In this document: in pieces, positions 45,103 through 58,310 of the stretch | Position numbering within the stretch: position 1 is the stretch's first letter | How the letters are laid out: each line of letters starts with the position of its first letter | Source of the DNA: Cepaea nemoralis | Lineage: Eukaryota > Mollusca > Gastropoda > Stylommatophora > Helicidae | Assembly: GCA_014155875.1 (NCBI GenBank) | Contig: JACEFZ010011676.1 | Coordinates: 325,001-389,000, forward strand | Direction: 5' to 3' | DNA length: 64,000 bases | The notes under the pieces: generated by a model | Database searches by the model: none | Told to the model about the DNA's origin: nothing | Seen by the model: only the letters and a program-made list of their open reading frames with translations | Translations under genes and position numbers: made by a program

Positions 45103-45603
45103 ACATCCATCCATCATTGACCATGCCGGTAAGCGTGGGAAGTCATGTTTTGCCATCTCACTCGATCATCAGAGTCGTGGATCAGCTCCGTGTTTCTGCC
45201 TCGACCATGCCACGTGGCCAAGCCATCCAGGTATTTACTTCCAGGTCTTCCCCTTGGTCTGTTCCCTTCGATCTTGCTAGTTGTCACCATGTTCTCCAAT
45301 TCATTTCTTCTCATAACATGCCCAAAACATTGTGACTGTCTAAGTCTAATGTCTCTAATCAGTTTACGATCTTCATTTGTTTCTTGAAGGACTTGTTCAT
45401 TGGTTTTTCTGTCTGTCCATGGTATTCTTTGCATTTTCCTCAGAAACCACATTTCTTCAGCCATCAGATGTTTTTCAGCTTGACTGCTCATTGTCCACGC
45501 TTCACATCCATATAAAAGTACAGGTTCTATGTAGCACCTCAACACATTTTTCTCGTTTCAATTGACATCTTTTTATTGGTCAGTATGTTTTTCATCTTGC
45601 TAA
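45103..45603 (-). mobile_element. LINE-G, 3' part, intact frame of 143 codons
   Basis: Minus-strand end of a non-LTR ORF: 'MLRCYIEPVLLYGCEAWTM', 'MWFLRKMQRIPWTDRKTNE', 'CFGHVMRRNELENMV', 'GRPGSKYLDGLATWHG', ending 'HAYRHGQ' with a stop and a (GATG)n tail at 45103-45116. Homologous ends are at 1.44 and 14.74 kb. Both sides are LINE-A; the two LINE-A flanks overlap by about 150 bp in content, so this is not a simple single insertion. Confidence 0.85.
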
Positions 45604-46374
45604 AGCATTAGAAATATTGACTCACTTAATGGAAAAAAGCCCAACAGATGGGGCTGATTATCAACCAAGATAAGACAGAATATATGGTAATTTCAATAGA
45701 TGGAATGACTAAATACTCTGGCCACATACAAATAGATAATATGACCATTAAAAGAACGGAGATATACAAATATCTGGGTACAATCTTCTACTGCTCCAAC
45801 ATCATAAGGGAAGAAATACAAACTAGAATCAATTCTGGAAATAAGATATACTATGCACTACAACATTTACTAAAATCAAATGCGCTATCTCGTAACACCA
45901 AAATCACAATAAACAAAACACTGATCAGACCAGTTGCGCTGTATGGCTCTGAAACCTGGAGTACTACGAAAGGAGACGAAGCCTTGTTACAAACCTTTGA
46001 GAACAAAGTTTTAAGACGCATCTTTGGACCCATTAGGGATACACAAAGTGGAGAGTGGAAAAGAAGAAGTAACAAAGATATTTATGATCTGTTTAAGTCC
46101 CCGATAATCACTGGTATCATGAAGGCTAATTGACTACAATGGCTGGGGCATATAGAAAGAATGGAAGACAATAGGGAAACAAAACTCGCTTACACTCAGG
46201 AAATAAATGACCGTATACCCCGAGGTAGACCAAGAAGACGGTGGAAAGATAATATATATACAGACCTACAAGCACTTGGAAACAACGACTGGCAAGAGAA
46301 GGTCAACCAGAGAGACTAATGGAGACGGATTGTATCTGCAGCAAAGAACCTCAATGGCTCGGAACGCTGAAGAA

Positions 46375-46405
<31 letters not shown>

Positions 46406-46437
46406 AAGAAGAAGAAGAAGAAGAAGACGAAGAGGAA
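45604..46437 (+). mobile_element. LINE-A, 3' part with (GAA)n tail
   Basis: Starts in the RT thumb ('GLIINQDKTEYMVIS'), continues 'IYKYLGTIFYCSN', 'LYGSETWSTTKGD', and ends, after a TGA at about 46132 (CGA to TGA type), in 'AAKNLNGSER'-like sequence and the tail 'gaagaataagaagaag' to 46437. The position of the TAA found in the 24.7 and 45.0 kb copies is GAA here. Confidence 0.88.
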
Positions 46438-46439
46438 GA

Positions 46440-49085
46440 AAGGCTACTTTTGTCATGGCGATTCTTGTTCTAAACTCCTCAAAGCATCTCCCATCAGATG
46501 TTATTACTGTTCCGAGATAATTGTACCTATTCACTTTTTGAAGAATATTCCCATTTACTTGTATATTGCATTGTGGTATTTCGTTCGTCGTAGTGACGAC
46601 CATAATCTGCGTCTTTTTACAATTTAATTCTAAACCTAGTTGTCCAATGTGTGTAACAACCGTATCTATTAAATGTTGCATGTCCTCTTCATTGTCTGCA
46701 ATCAAGACTGTGTAATCTACATACCTAATGTTATTGATGCATCGTCCCCCAATGTTGATTCCTTCCATATCTTCTATATTTCTGAAAATACTTTCACTGT
46801 ACAGGGAAAACAGATCTGGAGACATTACACATGCCTGTCTCACACCTATCTTAATCGGCTGATACTGACCTAGATCATTATCAACTCTTATGGCAGCTTG
46901 TTGTTTCCAATTATGTTCTTTACAAGTCTAAGGTCTTTTCCATCAATTTGTAGATCTTCAAGCATCATTATCATGTCAACATGTTTCACTTTGTTGAAAG
47001 CCTTTGTGTAATTAATAAAGCTAAGGTGTAGATCTTTGTTTACTTCTAAATAACGTTCGATTACGGTTCTCAGTATGTACACAGCATTTACTGTACCCTT
47101 GCCTTCTACAAACCCACATTGTTCTTCTCCTATTTTAGGTTGTATTTTCCTCCTAACTCTTTGCATGATCTTCGTGATGTGACTCATTATACTAATTGTT
47201 CGATGTTGATCACATTCCAAGCCTCCTGATTTCTTTGGTATTGTAATAAATACGGAATTACATAATTCACGAATCATATTTCCAGTATCATATATTGTAT
47301 TCAGCAGTCTGGTAACTTTATCTATTCCATATTCTTCTAAAGCATTAATCATTTCTTTTGTGATGCTGTCTGAACCGGGGGTCTTGCCAGATTTCATATG
47401 GTTAAGAGCATTCTGAACCTCCATCTTCAAAATTGATGGTCCTTCATTATTATTTTGAACATTGTACTGTTCGTCTCTGTTATCGTCAAAAAGGTTTTTC
47501 ACGTAATCTGACCATACATGTAAGATCTGATCCTTTTCTATTATGACTCTTCCATCTTTGTCTTTAGGCAACATGCTGATGTACGTGTTCTTTGATTAGT
47601 AAGCTCCTGAATACTTTTGTGCATTAGTTTCGTATTTCTACTGTTGTGTTATTCTTCAATTTCTCTGCAATTTTTCTCAAGCCATGCTTCTTTTGCCTCA
47701 TTACATAAGGTTCTGACTTTTCTGAGAATTTCTTCATATTTGGCAGGATTATTTTTGTTCTGTCTTCTTGCTTCCATTAGTTGTAAAATATCTTCAGTCA
47801 TCCATGTCTTAAGGCCCATTTTCTTTACTTTTGGAATAGTTTTTTTCTGCAGTACAACTGATTGAATTCTTCAGCATTTCCCATTGATCATCTACATCTT
47901 GAAATAGGATCTCTAGATCAGACAATAAATCAAATGTGTTCTTTACTTCTATGTTAAAATTATTTTGTATTTCTTTGTCAGTTTTCAATTTGCACAAGTC
48001 ATATTTAGGGTTTCCTGTTGTATACTTGACTTTCTTTAACTTTACCCTCAATGTGCCTGTAATTAATCTGTGATCACTGTAACAGTCTGCATTTGGAACT
48101 GTTTTTACGACTGTTAACGCATTTCAAAACCTTCTGCTAATTAGGATGTAATCTATCTGGTTTTTAATCCTGCTGTCTGGAATCCTCCATGTCCATAATC
48201 TTCTAGGATGCTGTTTAAACCAGGTGTTTCCTACAACCATTTCTTTTTCTTTTCGCCATTCTACAAGTCTATCCTCTTTCATTTCGCTCTCTCAAACCAT
48301 GGTTGCCTACACTGAATCCATCGCCTTGCTTTCATATTTTTGCGTTGAAATCACCCATTACGATATTTATTTCTGATTTTTTTACAGTTCTTCAAAGCAG
48401 ACTCCATGTCATTATAAAATTCCTCTATACTTTCTTCTCTGCATTCTCTTGTTGGAGCATATAATTGAATGACATTTATTTTAAAAGGTCTTCCGTTTAA
48501 TTTTACTAAAAGAACTCTGTCTGACACAGCCCGATATCCTATAACAGAATTTGATGTTTGCTTATCTAATATGATGGCTACACCTATTTGCTGTTGTTTT
48601 CCCCCAGAGTAAATAATCTTACTTTACTTAATCTTAAGTTCTTCAAAGCAGACTCCATGTCATTATAAAATTCCTCTATACTTTCTTCACTGTATTCACT
48701 TGTTGGAGCATATAATTGAATGACATTTATTTTAAAAGGTCTTCCGTTTAATTTTACTAATAGAACTCTGTCTGACACAGCCCGATATCCTATAACAGAA
48801 TTTGATGTTTGCTTATCTAATATGATGGCTACACCTCTTTGCTGTTGTTTTCCCCCAGAGTAAATAATCTTACAATCCTCTCCTGTCTGTCTTTATCCCT
48901 GCCCCTTTCCATCTAGTTTCCGACATCCCTAATATGTTAATCTTCTCTCTTTTCATTTTTTGTTTGATGTTTTTTAATTTTCCATCTGCATTCATTGTTC
49001 TAGCATTCCAAGTTCCTACTTTCAATGATATTAATCGTTTGCACCTAGTAGCCTGTTGACGGTCTGGAGTCCCCTGGTGCACATG
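46440..49085 (-). mobile_element. LINE-F, endonuclease to RT, decayed
   Basis: Minus-strand LINE. Endonuclease N-terminus at 49082-48870 ('LKVGTWNARTMNADGKLKN', 'KINILGMSETRWKGAG') and further pieces at 48778-48300 ('INVIQLYAPTSEYSEE'). Linker 48051-47600; RT 47574-46888 ('GKTPGSDSITKEMINALEE', 'VFITIPKKSGG', 'EEQCGFVEGKGTVNAVYIL') and 46843-46440 ('RQACVMSPDLFSLYSESIF', 'YVDYTVLIAD' for the YADD box, 'YNYLGTVITSDGRC'). The catalytic FADD/YADD is changed to YVDY, so RT is dead. The 3' end is cut by the LINE-A tail at 46437. Confidence 0.85.
48386..48873 (-). repeat. tandem duplication inside LINE-F endonuclease
   Basis: 48386-48622 and 48637-48873 are 237 bp direct copies (period 251 bp) differing at a handful of positions. 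Both begin 'agttcttcaaagcagactcc' and end 'cccccagagtaaataatctt'. The duplication repeats part of the endonuclease and would disrupt it. Confidence 0.9.
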
Positions 49086-49157
49086 ACTCTCCCTAGCGGG
49101 TGGGGCTGCTCCTATGGAGCACCCATTTACGCCGTTTCTCTTATTATCGATGAGTCC

Positions 49158-49541
49158 ACAACATACAAATACCTGGGTAAAATAACTGCTCCAACATCAT
49201 AAGGGAAGAAATACAAACTAGAATCAATTCTGGAAATAAGATATATTATGCACTACAACATCTACTAAAGTCAAAGGCGCTCTCTCGTAACACCAAGATC
49301 ACAATATACAAAACACTGATCAGACCATTTGCGCTGTATGGCACTGAAACCTGGAGTACAACGAAAGGAGACGAAGCCTTGTTACAAACCTTTGAGCACA
49401 AAGTTTCAAGACGCATCTTTGGACCCATTAGGGATACACAAAGTGGAGAGTGGAAAACAAGAAGTAACAAAGACATTTATGATCTGTTTAAGTCCCCGCT
49501 AATAACTGGTATCATGAAGGCTAATAGACTACAATGCCAAT
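49158..49541 (+). mobile_element. LINE-A, left piece of a split copy
   Basis: Encodes 'LYGTETWSTTKGDEALLQT' and 'RRIFGPIRDTQSGEWKTRS'. It breaks at 'aatagactacaatg' (49541) and resumes at 50629, right of a LINE-B insertion. Confidence 0.88.
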
Positions 49542-50628
49542 GCAGCAAGCAGGGCGATGCGCTACCTTCTTGATTTTCCAGCCATTGAAGACAGAATACA
49601 AATTTGTATAGCACGTGCCTACCTCAGAGTTAACGCAAACACACAACATCCCCTGCATAGTGAAATTAGGAAGGTGAAGGGCAGTAGGTTAAAAAGAGGA
49701 AGGTCGTGGATGGGTCAAGCCGAGTACATTCTTCAACAGGTATGTTCACTTGAGGACTTAGAACCTGGCGAGGAGTGGGTACAAGTGCCAACAGATTTCT
49801 GTACGTCTCTTTCAGTCTGCATCCAACTAGACAGAAAATGCAGACAAGAAAATCCGGCTGCTGTAGAGGCGGAAGTACAAGCTTTGATTTTCGAGAATTC
49901 CTTAGACGGTGATGCTGTCATATAGACAGATGGGTCGGTCGCTCGACATGTGAGAAGCTCATGGGCTTTTACAGCGCAGGCCGGAGAGAGAATTGTGAAG
50001 GAGGACTATGGTGCTTTTGCTGAGACCACAAGTAGCCAGACTATGTAAGTCATGGCAGTAAGTAAGTCAATAACATGGCTCGAGAGACAGACATTCACTA
50101 GGGAATGTTTCCTTAGCGACTCAATGAGTATGCTCAAGACGATAGAGATGGGGTAGATCCGAAGAGAGTGGTTGCTGTCTCTGGAGCGGTCTCCGCTGAC
50201 AAAGATTAGTTTCATCTTCGTGCCAGAGCATGCGGGAGTACAAGGAAATGAGCGGGCTGACGAGCTCGCAGGTAAGGCTACTGTGGAGGGCGGACCCGCT
50301 ATGGACGAGGCTGACATTCTGAAAGCTCTACGAGAAGTAAGACTGTTGCGAGAACCAAGCGATGACTGTGAATCTACAACCATGGTCAGACTGCGAGTAT
50401 TGCAGCTTAAAGAAGTGTTGCCAAAGAAGAACACTACGCAGGAAGCCAAAGAAGATTGATTAACCAACACAGAACTGGTGCCGTGAGCCGCTTCACGCTG
50501 TGGAATTTGCTGAGGGGGGGGGGGGGGGGGAGGGAGGAGGATCCGAGCAAGTATGGACTGAATGGTTCGATGTGCAATGAAGATGATCTGTCGACTAACT
50601 AACTAATTAACTAACTAACTAACTAATT
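49542..50628 (+). mobile_element. LINE-B, 5'-truncated copy inserted in LINE-A
   Basis: Contains the last part of the RT linker ('AMRYLLDFPAIEDRIQ'), the joint 'CSLEDLEPGEEWVQV' (open here, two stops in the 40.6 kb copy) and the RNase H domain. The latter has a TAG in place of the Tyr in 'YTDGS' (near 49923), other stops, and a poly-G expansion at 50513-50529. It ends in a ctaa-type tail at 50594-50628. A 12 bp repeat 'tag-a[c/t]-tacaatg' flanks it, the target-site duplication. Confidence 0.88.
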
Positions 50629-50868
50629 AGATTACAATGGCTGGAGCAGATAGAAAGAATGGAAGATAATAGGGAAACAAAACTCGCTTACACTCAGGAA
50701 ATAAATGACCGTAGACCCCGAGGTTGACCAAGAAGACGGCGGAGAGTTAATATATATACAGACCTACAAGGACTTGGAATCAACGACTGGCAAGAGAAGG
50801 TCAACCAGAGATACGAATGGAGACGGATTGCATCTGCAGCAAAGAACCTCAATGGCTCGGAACGCTGA
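50629..50868 (+). mobile_element. LINE-A, right piece of the split copy
   Basis: Continues exactly from 49541 ('acaatggctgga'): 'RMEDNRETKLAYTQEINDR', the GRPR-type motif and the end 'SKEPQWLGT' frame/'NLNGSER'-like sequence, 'cggaacgctgaag'. The expected (GAA)n tail is replaced by (TA)n and (GA)n. Confidence 0.88.
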
Positions 50869-52362
<1,494 letters not shown>

Positions 52363-54949
52363 TGTAACTGTTATAGTGATTATATGGCATTATATGGCTA
52401 GAAGAATGGGAGGTAGGTGCTGTGCAATGAAGGGATTGGTAAGCAGTGCACGGTGAGCACTGTTGCTTGATGACGCGAGAAGAGTGTGGTCGGCTGACGA
52501 CAAGTTAGATACGGGACAGAAGCCGTTTTACCATTGTCTAGACAAGAAGCATATGTGGTTCCATCTGGCATGATTGAGTCTGAGAATGCTTAAGTTTTTG
52601 AAACAAGAAACCATTGCCTTTTATACACCTACTGATTGCTTTGATAATTGTATGCCAACTTTTTATACCATCTTAAGACACTACCCTTTTGGTATAGAGG
52701 AACAATAAACGACGAAACCTAGATGCTGCAGGCTTTAGCTCACGTCATTTGAATTGAGAGTTATTGTTGAGAAATGCACCTCCACCTGCTATACGACACG
52801 GCTGCCTTTGGCCCCTCTGAGGCGTTTGGCCCTAATGGTGGGCGACTCTGCTAAAAGAACTGTATGCAATATTTCAGCTCTGCTGGTGTCACAGGATAAA
52901 TAAACTTGTTAGTTGCGACCAATGATAACCAAACCCGACATTATTTTGCTAACACAATTGACGCTGTTATGGTGAACAAACTGAGGAAAATACGTCGGTA
53001 CAGATTCTCGACACCTGGTCAACAGTGTGTATGAGATCAAAGGGAGTCACGTAGAGTTGTCTACACATAGTCGACAAGTTGATGACAGGATGGTGTTCGA
53101 GAGGTGTGTACTGGCGACATTTGTCTACAAAACGGAAGTTGGTCGTTGCAAGTGATAGACAGAATGCCTGCTAGAGGTCAGAAGGATTCTGTAATGGGAG
53201 AAAGGTCTCCGGCTTACAGACAATCCGGATATTTGTTGGATGAGACAAAGAACTCCCCAGATGAAAAGGAAACTTGACAGCTAATTGACTCTGGTTAGTC
53301 TGGAAACAGGAGGACAAAGCCAGATTCTGGACTGATTGGCGTCTGGACTTTCCGGTGACTCACTCAAGCACCTATATAAAACCCAGTGCAGTAAACAGGT
53401 GGATGGAGTCGAGGAAAACATTCTGAAGTGTTAGAATTGGGGATAATTCCGAGTTGTGGTATATTAGAGGGACTAGCCTATCTTAGTAGTGATAGTTATC
53501 CACGGACATAGATCCAATCGGATTGCCTAGTTTCTCGAGTAACAACAGGAATAGACATATGGTTGGCAATTAATTATATCTAACTTTAGAGTATGATTAG
53601 GAATAGAGTACAGTACTGTGTAGTGATATAATGTATTATGATTAGTGATAGAATGTTCTATAAGTGCGGTGCTAGAAAGTATCATAGGAGCGTCGGCACT
53701 AGTATTCTATTGTGTGGCTTCAATTAGCTTGTGTTATATATCATTTTACTCAGGAAGTTGAGGACAATGTAGTGGAATAATAATTAGAGAGATTAAGGAT
53801 GGTTGAGAGGGAGGAGGGGAATGTGTAATGGTAGGGTCTTCCAGTAGGGCATCTGCTGTGTTTCTACCCGTTCCTTTATTCTTTCCTGGTGTTGCCATGT
53901 CTCAGATCATATGATTGAGTTATTTGGCCGTATGACAGAGATCGGATCTCTGTTATAGATCTGAGTGCTGTTATTGGCCTACAATCACCTAATTACGGTC
54001 AGGACTGAGTTGCCCTCACCATGATGTTATCTGCTCTACAGGTTCCATGTACAGTTCCCCTTGAGTGTTCCACGTGAGTGGGAGAGGATTTACTACGAAG
54101 AAGCGGTTTCAAAGTTTGACACAATGATGGCTCAGCATCTGAAGACAGAGGTTGCTGAGAGGCCGCTACATAGGGCTTATACCCAAGTTGGTTTGCGGGA
54201 ACCTGGCTTCTGCTGAGTGGAATTGTATGAACAGAAGTGTTGTGTTTAATGAGTGATACGCTTCATCACCGAAGATTAAGAACTCGCATACTAAGGACAT
54301 ATATATATATATATATATCTATATACACATCTACCTAACAAACATTAATAGGTTGTGTTCTAAAAGAGGGGAAAATGTTATAACCAGAAACTAATAAACA
54401 GTAGAGTTTTCCCCAAGTGACATTTCAGTTAATTGGAGGACTATCAGTTCAAACAAATATTAGGAAACAGAGTAACTTCACCGTGTGGTAGAGTGAAGAC
54501 CAAGATCAACAGTGTCTATCGGATTACCAGCATCCTGTTTGTTCGAGTGATTGGAGAAAGTCGTCATCTTCTGGGTGAGGTTCACTGTCCGGAAAAATGG
54601 TGCTGTTGTGTGCTAAGCACTATGATGTTACAGACTTTGCTTCTAAATCACTGGTCTACCATTAGAATACACGTCACACATTCTACACCTTATACACACA
54701 TACACTTCCCCTACATATACTCTTTGCTTTAATAAATTTCTTGTTTTTATTTGTTGAAGCGAGAGTTGTCAAGTATGTTATGTTGGGGAAGAATGAGAGG
54801 GGGCATGATCCAGGGGTGAGTAAGAGTGAGAGGAAGGTGTCTTCAGATTGAGGGAGTGTGTGGACGGAGTCTGCTGGATTTCTCCAGAATAGAGATATTG
54901 AATTTTAAAAAATGTGGGTGTCGATTCTCGTCACTCCAGGGACGACACT
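52363..54949 (+). repeat. repeat X, copy C (complete, inserted in LINE-C)
   Basis: 2587 bp non-coding element that begins TGTAACTG and ends 'gggacgacact', flanked by 'aaag' at 52359-52362 and 54950-54953. Removing it restores an uninterrupted LINE-C reading frame, so the borders are exact. It contains a TATA-like 'cctatataaaacc' near 53371 and 'aataaa' motifs (52705, 52895), and no ORF. TG start, 4 bp duplication and promoter-like motifs suggest a long solo LTR, but the end is not a classic CA. Copies A and B lie at 19.6-21.5 and 22.4-23.95 kb. Confidence 0.8.
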
Positions 54950-56640
54950 AAAGTGGTAAAGAAGAACAAGTAACTAATACGACATTCACTCTTTACACAC
55001 ACGACAGCTGGAAAGAAAAATCAGTACCACAAGATATGAAAGACGCAAACATCGTTACCCTTTATAAAAACAAAGGCGACAGAAGAGACTGCAACAACTA
55101 TCGCGGCATTTCCTTACTCAGCATTACAGGCAAGATTTTTGCCAGAGTAATCCTTAAAAGAGTACACATTCTTGCTGAAAGAATCTACCCTGAATCTCAG
55201 TGCGGATTTAGACCCAACAGGTCCACCATCGATATGAGTTTCTCACTCCGGCAGCTCCAAGAGAAGTGCAGAGAACAGAGGAAGCCATTATATATTGCCT
55301 TCATCGACCTCACAAAGGCATTTGACCTCGTGAGCAGAAGCGGCCTTTTTAAGGTCTTTGAAAAGGTTGGATGTCCACCCACCCTTCTTAGTTTCGTGAA
55401 ATCATTTCACGACAACATGCAGGGGACCATTTTATTTGACGGCTCAACATCCCAGTCATTCAGGATCAGCAGCGGAGTAAATCAGGGCTGCGTGCTTACT
55501 CCTACACTCTTTGGTATCTTCTACGCCGTTCTCTTAAGGCAGGCATCTGGGACTGCCACCTAAGGCATATACCTCCACACAAGATCTGATGGCAAACTTT
55601 TTAACCCATCAAGACTCAAGGCAAAGACCAAAATAAGATCAAGATGCATAAGAGAACTACTTTTTGCAGATGATGCAGCACTGACTACTCATACAGCAGA
55701 AGATCTCCAACGGCTCATAGATCGTTTTGCAGCCGCCTACAAAGACTTTGGGCTCACCATTAGCCTAAATAAAACACAGGTGATGGGACAAGATGCTGGT
55801 GCGCCTCCGTCAATCAAAATTTCTAATTATGAAGTGTCCACGAGTTTGTGTATTTGGGGTCGACAATATCAGATAATCTTTCATTAGAGACAGAAATCGA
55901 CAGACGCATTGGAAAGGCAGCCACAATATCTTCCAGGCTAGCTAAAAGAGTTTGGGTGAATAAAAGACTAACCGAGCATACAAAAGCTCAAGTATATAAA
56001 GCTTGTGTTGTTAGCACACTACTCTATGGGTCTGAATCCTGGACCCTGTACTCAAGACAGTAAAGGAAGTTGAATTCCTTCCATATGAGATGTCTGAGAC
56101 GTATCCTGGGCATATCATGAAAAGACTACATAACAAACAAACATGAGCTTGAAAGAGCAGATATTACCACAGTGCACAACCTCCTCAAGCAGAGACGCCT
56201 CCGGTGGCTGGGCCACAAATCTCGAATGGAGGATGAACGTATTCCCAAAGATCTCCTATACGGAGAATTAGCCACAGGAAAGAGGCCAACCGGAAAACCC
56301 CAAATGCGATATAGGGATGTGTGTAAACAAGATATGAAAACCATTGGAATAAATCCAGACATGTGGGAAAGAGTTGCAACAGACAGATGCTCCCGGAGAA
56401 AAGACGTACGAAACGGACTGGTGCTCTTTGAGCGCAATCTGATCCAACAAACTGAGGATAGGCGGCACAGGCTTAAAACGCAGTCACTTACTGCGGGACT
56501 TGCCTCGTCTTACAGATGCGGAAACTGTGACAGGGATTGTCACTCTCGTATTGGACTATACAGTCACCAGCGGTGCTGCCAGATACCTCCCAAACGACAC
56601 ACCTCTGTAGTCCTTCAGGACTGAAAGAGGCCTACTACTA
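54950..56640 (+). mobile_element. LINE-C, right piece (RT to 3' end)
   Basis: RT at 55036-55563: 'DMKDANIVTLYKNKGDRRD', 'NNYRGISLLSITGKIFARVI', 'QCGFRPNRSTIDM', 'FIDLTKAFDLVSR' and 'SGVNQGCVLTPTLFGIFYA'. The catalytic 'ELLFADDAALTTH' is near 55658. The thumb has 'VYKACVVSTLLYGSESWTL'. The C-terminal frame 56172-56624 ends with a zinc-finger-like 'CGNCDRDCHSRIGLYSHQRC'. Stops at about 55561 and 56060, and frame changes, disable it. It ends 'gaaagaggcctactacta'. The same 3' end is at 63908-64000 on the other strand. Confidence 0.9.
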
Positions 56641-56771
56641 TATATATAAATAATAGCGATATGGTAGTTTGTACGTGGACGTGTGTCGACGGGAGTCAGT
56701 CAGTCATTCGCACTGCGAGCGCTAACAAGTCAAGTCGCATTATTCTCTCAAGAAGCCTGATACGCGGGAAA

Positions 56772-57830
56772 ATGTCATGTGGAAAGTCCAACAACAAGAA
56801 ACACGCTGCGGCCAAAGTGTGCAGCGTGGAAGCCGACAACAAGAAGAACAACGTGGAGAGCCTACCTGCTAGCCGCATCAAGGAGCCTGATACTACAGCT
56901 ATTATGGAAGCTACTGAGAGGGAGAGGATTGACAGCCCAACACAGTCAATAACCAAGTCAACAGAGAAGAAGGAGGAGAAAGACACCAGAGTCGGAAACA
57001 CCGACTCAAAAACAGCCCGATGGGTCGTCAAACAGATTCCAGTGGAGCTGACAGACGAAGAAATCCTGAAGCAGCTATGGGAAGAGAATCTCCACATCCT
57101 ATTCTTGAAGGCGGAGCGGCTCCTCACCTACTCCAAGATACCTACAACCTTGGCAGTGGTGACATCGGAGGGCAGCGAAATGCCGACCACATTATCATTC
57201 AACAAGAGAATACAGCAACCAGAGAGATTCATCCCAAGAATCACGCAATGTTCCAGATGTCAGAGGGTAGGACACAGCAGAGCTACGTGTCGCAGTGGGA
57301 CGGAAATATGCCGATACTGCGCCGATCGCCACGCCTTCAAGGAGTGTCCACTGGCCAAGCTGGACTCGGACTTCAGAGCCCCTAACAACAAAAGAAAGTG
57401 CGCCAACTGCCAGGGCAAGCATGGAGCAAGATACTTGGGCTGTCCGTACCTGCAGAGACACAGAGATGTCTTAAAGATCGCCATCATCACAAAGACTCCA
57501 TTCAAGGAAGCAATGCAGAGGGGCGAGACAGCTACGGGTATAGCACAAGCCGAAAGAGATCAACTTCGAAAACAGATAGACGAGTTGAAGAGACAAGTCA
57601 AGGCACTGCTAACGCCGACCCCGAATAACGACAACGAAAAACTACTGGCGGAAATGAAGGAGATACAGCAAAACATCAAGCAAGAAGTAGAACATATGGC
57701 ACTGATTAAGGGGGAGAATGAAGAGATCCTAAAAACCATTAAATCAGAGCGAGAACTACGGAAAGCTGAAATGGAAATACTCCGAAACAAAACCACAGAA
57801 ACCGAACAACAAACTACAGAGAAATCATGA
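56772..57830 (+). CDS. LINE ORF1 (gag-like, three zinc knuckles)
   Basis: Nucleic-acid-binding ORF1 protein of a jockey/I-type LINE, which packages element RNA. I choose ATG 56772 ('MSCGKSNNKK'); the frame is open from 56661 but that part looks like 5' UTR. Order: basic/charged N-terminus, an RRM-like region 'RWVVKQIPVELTDEEIL', three knuckles 'CSRCQRVGHSRATC', 'CRYCADRHAFKEC' and 'CANCQGKHGARYLGC' (about residues 185-250), then a coiled coil ('ERDQLRKQIDELKRQVKAL' onward to the end). The frame is intact for about 353 codons, in contrast to the decayed LINEs around it. No ORF2 follows. It begins about 20 bp after the LINE-C 3' end. Confidence 0.85.
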   Translation: MSCGKSNNKKHAAAKVCSVEADNKKNNVESLPASRIKEPDTTAIMEATERERIDSPTQSITKSTEKKEEKDTRVGNTDSKTARWVVKQIPVELTDEEILKQLWEENLHILFLKAERLLTYSKIPTTLAVVTSEGSEMPTTLSFNKRIQQPERFIPRITQCSRCQRVGHSRATCRSGTEICRYCADRHAFKECPLAKLDSDFRAPNNKRKCANCQGKHGARYLGCPYLQRHRDVLKIAIITKTPFKEAMQRGETATGIAQAERDQLRKQIDELKRQVKALLTPTPNNDNEKLLAEMKEIQQNIKQEVEHMALIKGENEEILKTIKSERELRKAEMEILRNKTTETEQQTTEKS

Positions 57831-57885
57831 TGAAAACCAAGAAACCGAGCCGGAATTACAAGCGAAAGCCAGCAGCCCAAACACG

Positions 57886-58310
57886 ATGCCCGAATCACTC
57901 AAAGGGAAGCCAATATCCCACCAGACGTCAGAAGAAAATCGAGATGAGCACCCTGACGTCGGCATAGAGGACGCCCCGAAGCCAGAAGTGGAAATAATGT
58001 TTCACGAGAGTAAGAGGCACTTCGAACTCACGTGCGAGGAATACAGAAAGCGCATGGAGGGAAAAAAAGGAGAAGTACAAGAAACTCAAAGGGGTACCAG
58101 TGCCCTGCTTCAAATACACAATAGTTCTTCCAGAAATAAAACGCCCAGAATAATACGCATGGAAATACTACACTGAAGACGGAGAAATCATCCCATGGCT
58201 GAGCTCGGAGGAAGTGAGCAAAAGACAGCAAGAACTCAAACGTGGGAAGCGGACTGAAAGAAAGCGCAAGGAGGCATATCACATCGAAAGGCTTCTACAG
58301 TTACTTCACA
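57886..58310 (+). pseudogene. small ORF downstream of LINE ORF1
   Basis: The first part, 57886-58070, is open ('HPDVGIEDAPKPEVEIMFH', 'HFELTCEEYRKRMEG'). The frame then changes at an A run near 58065-58072, and the other frame reads 'KYKKLKGVPVPCFKYTIVL' and, after a TAA, 'YYTEDGEIIPWLSSEEVSK'. I do not recognise it; it may be the rest of the ORF1 region or a short second ORF. The stretch 58310-58920 has an A-rich run (58315-58340) and no supported gene. Confidence 0.5.

Noticed and set aside
45103..45603. LINE-G as a simple insertion in a single LINE-A
   Set aside because: The LINE-A pieces on both sides overlap by about 150 bp in content, far more than a target-site duplication, so at least two LINE-A copies or a rearrangement are involved.
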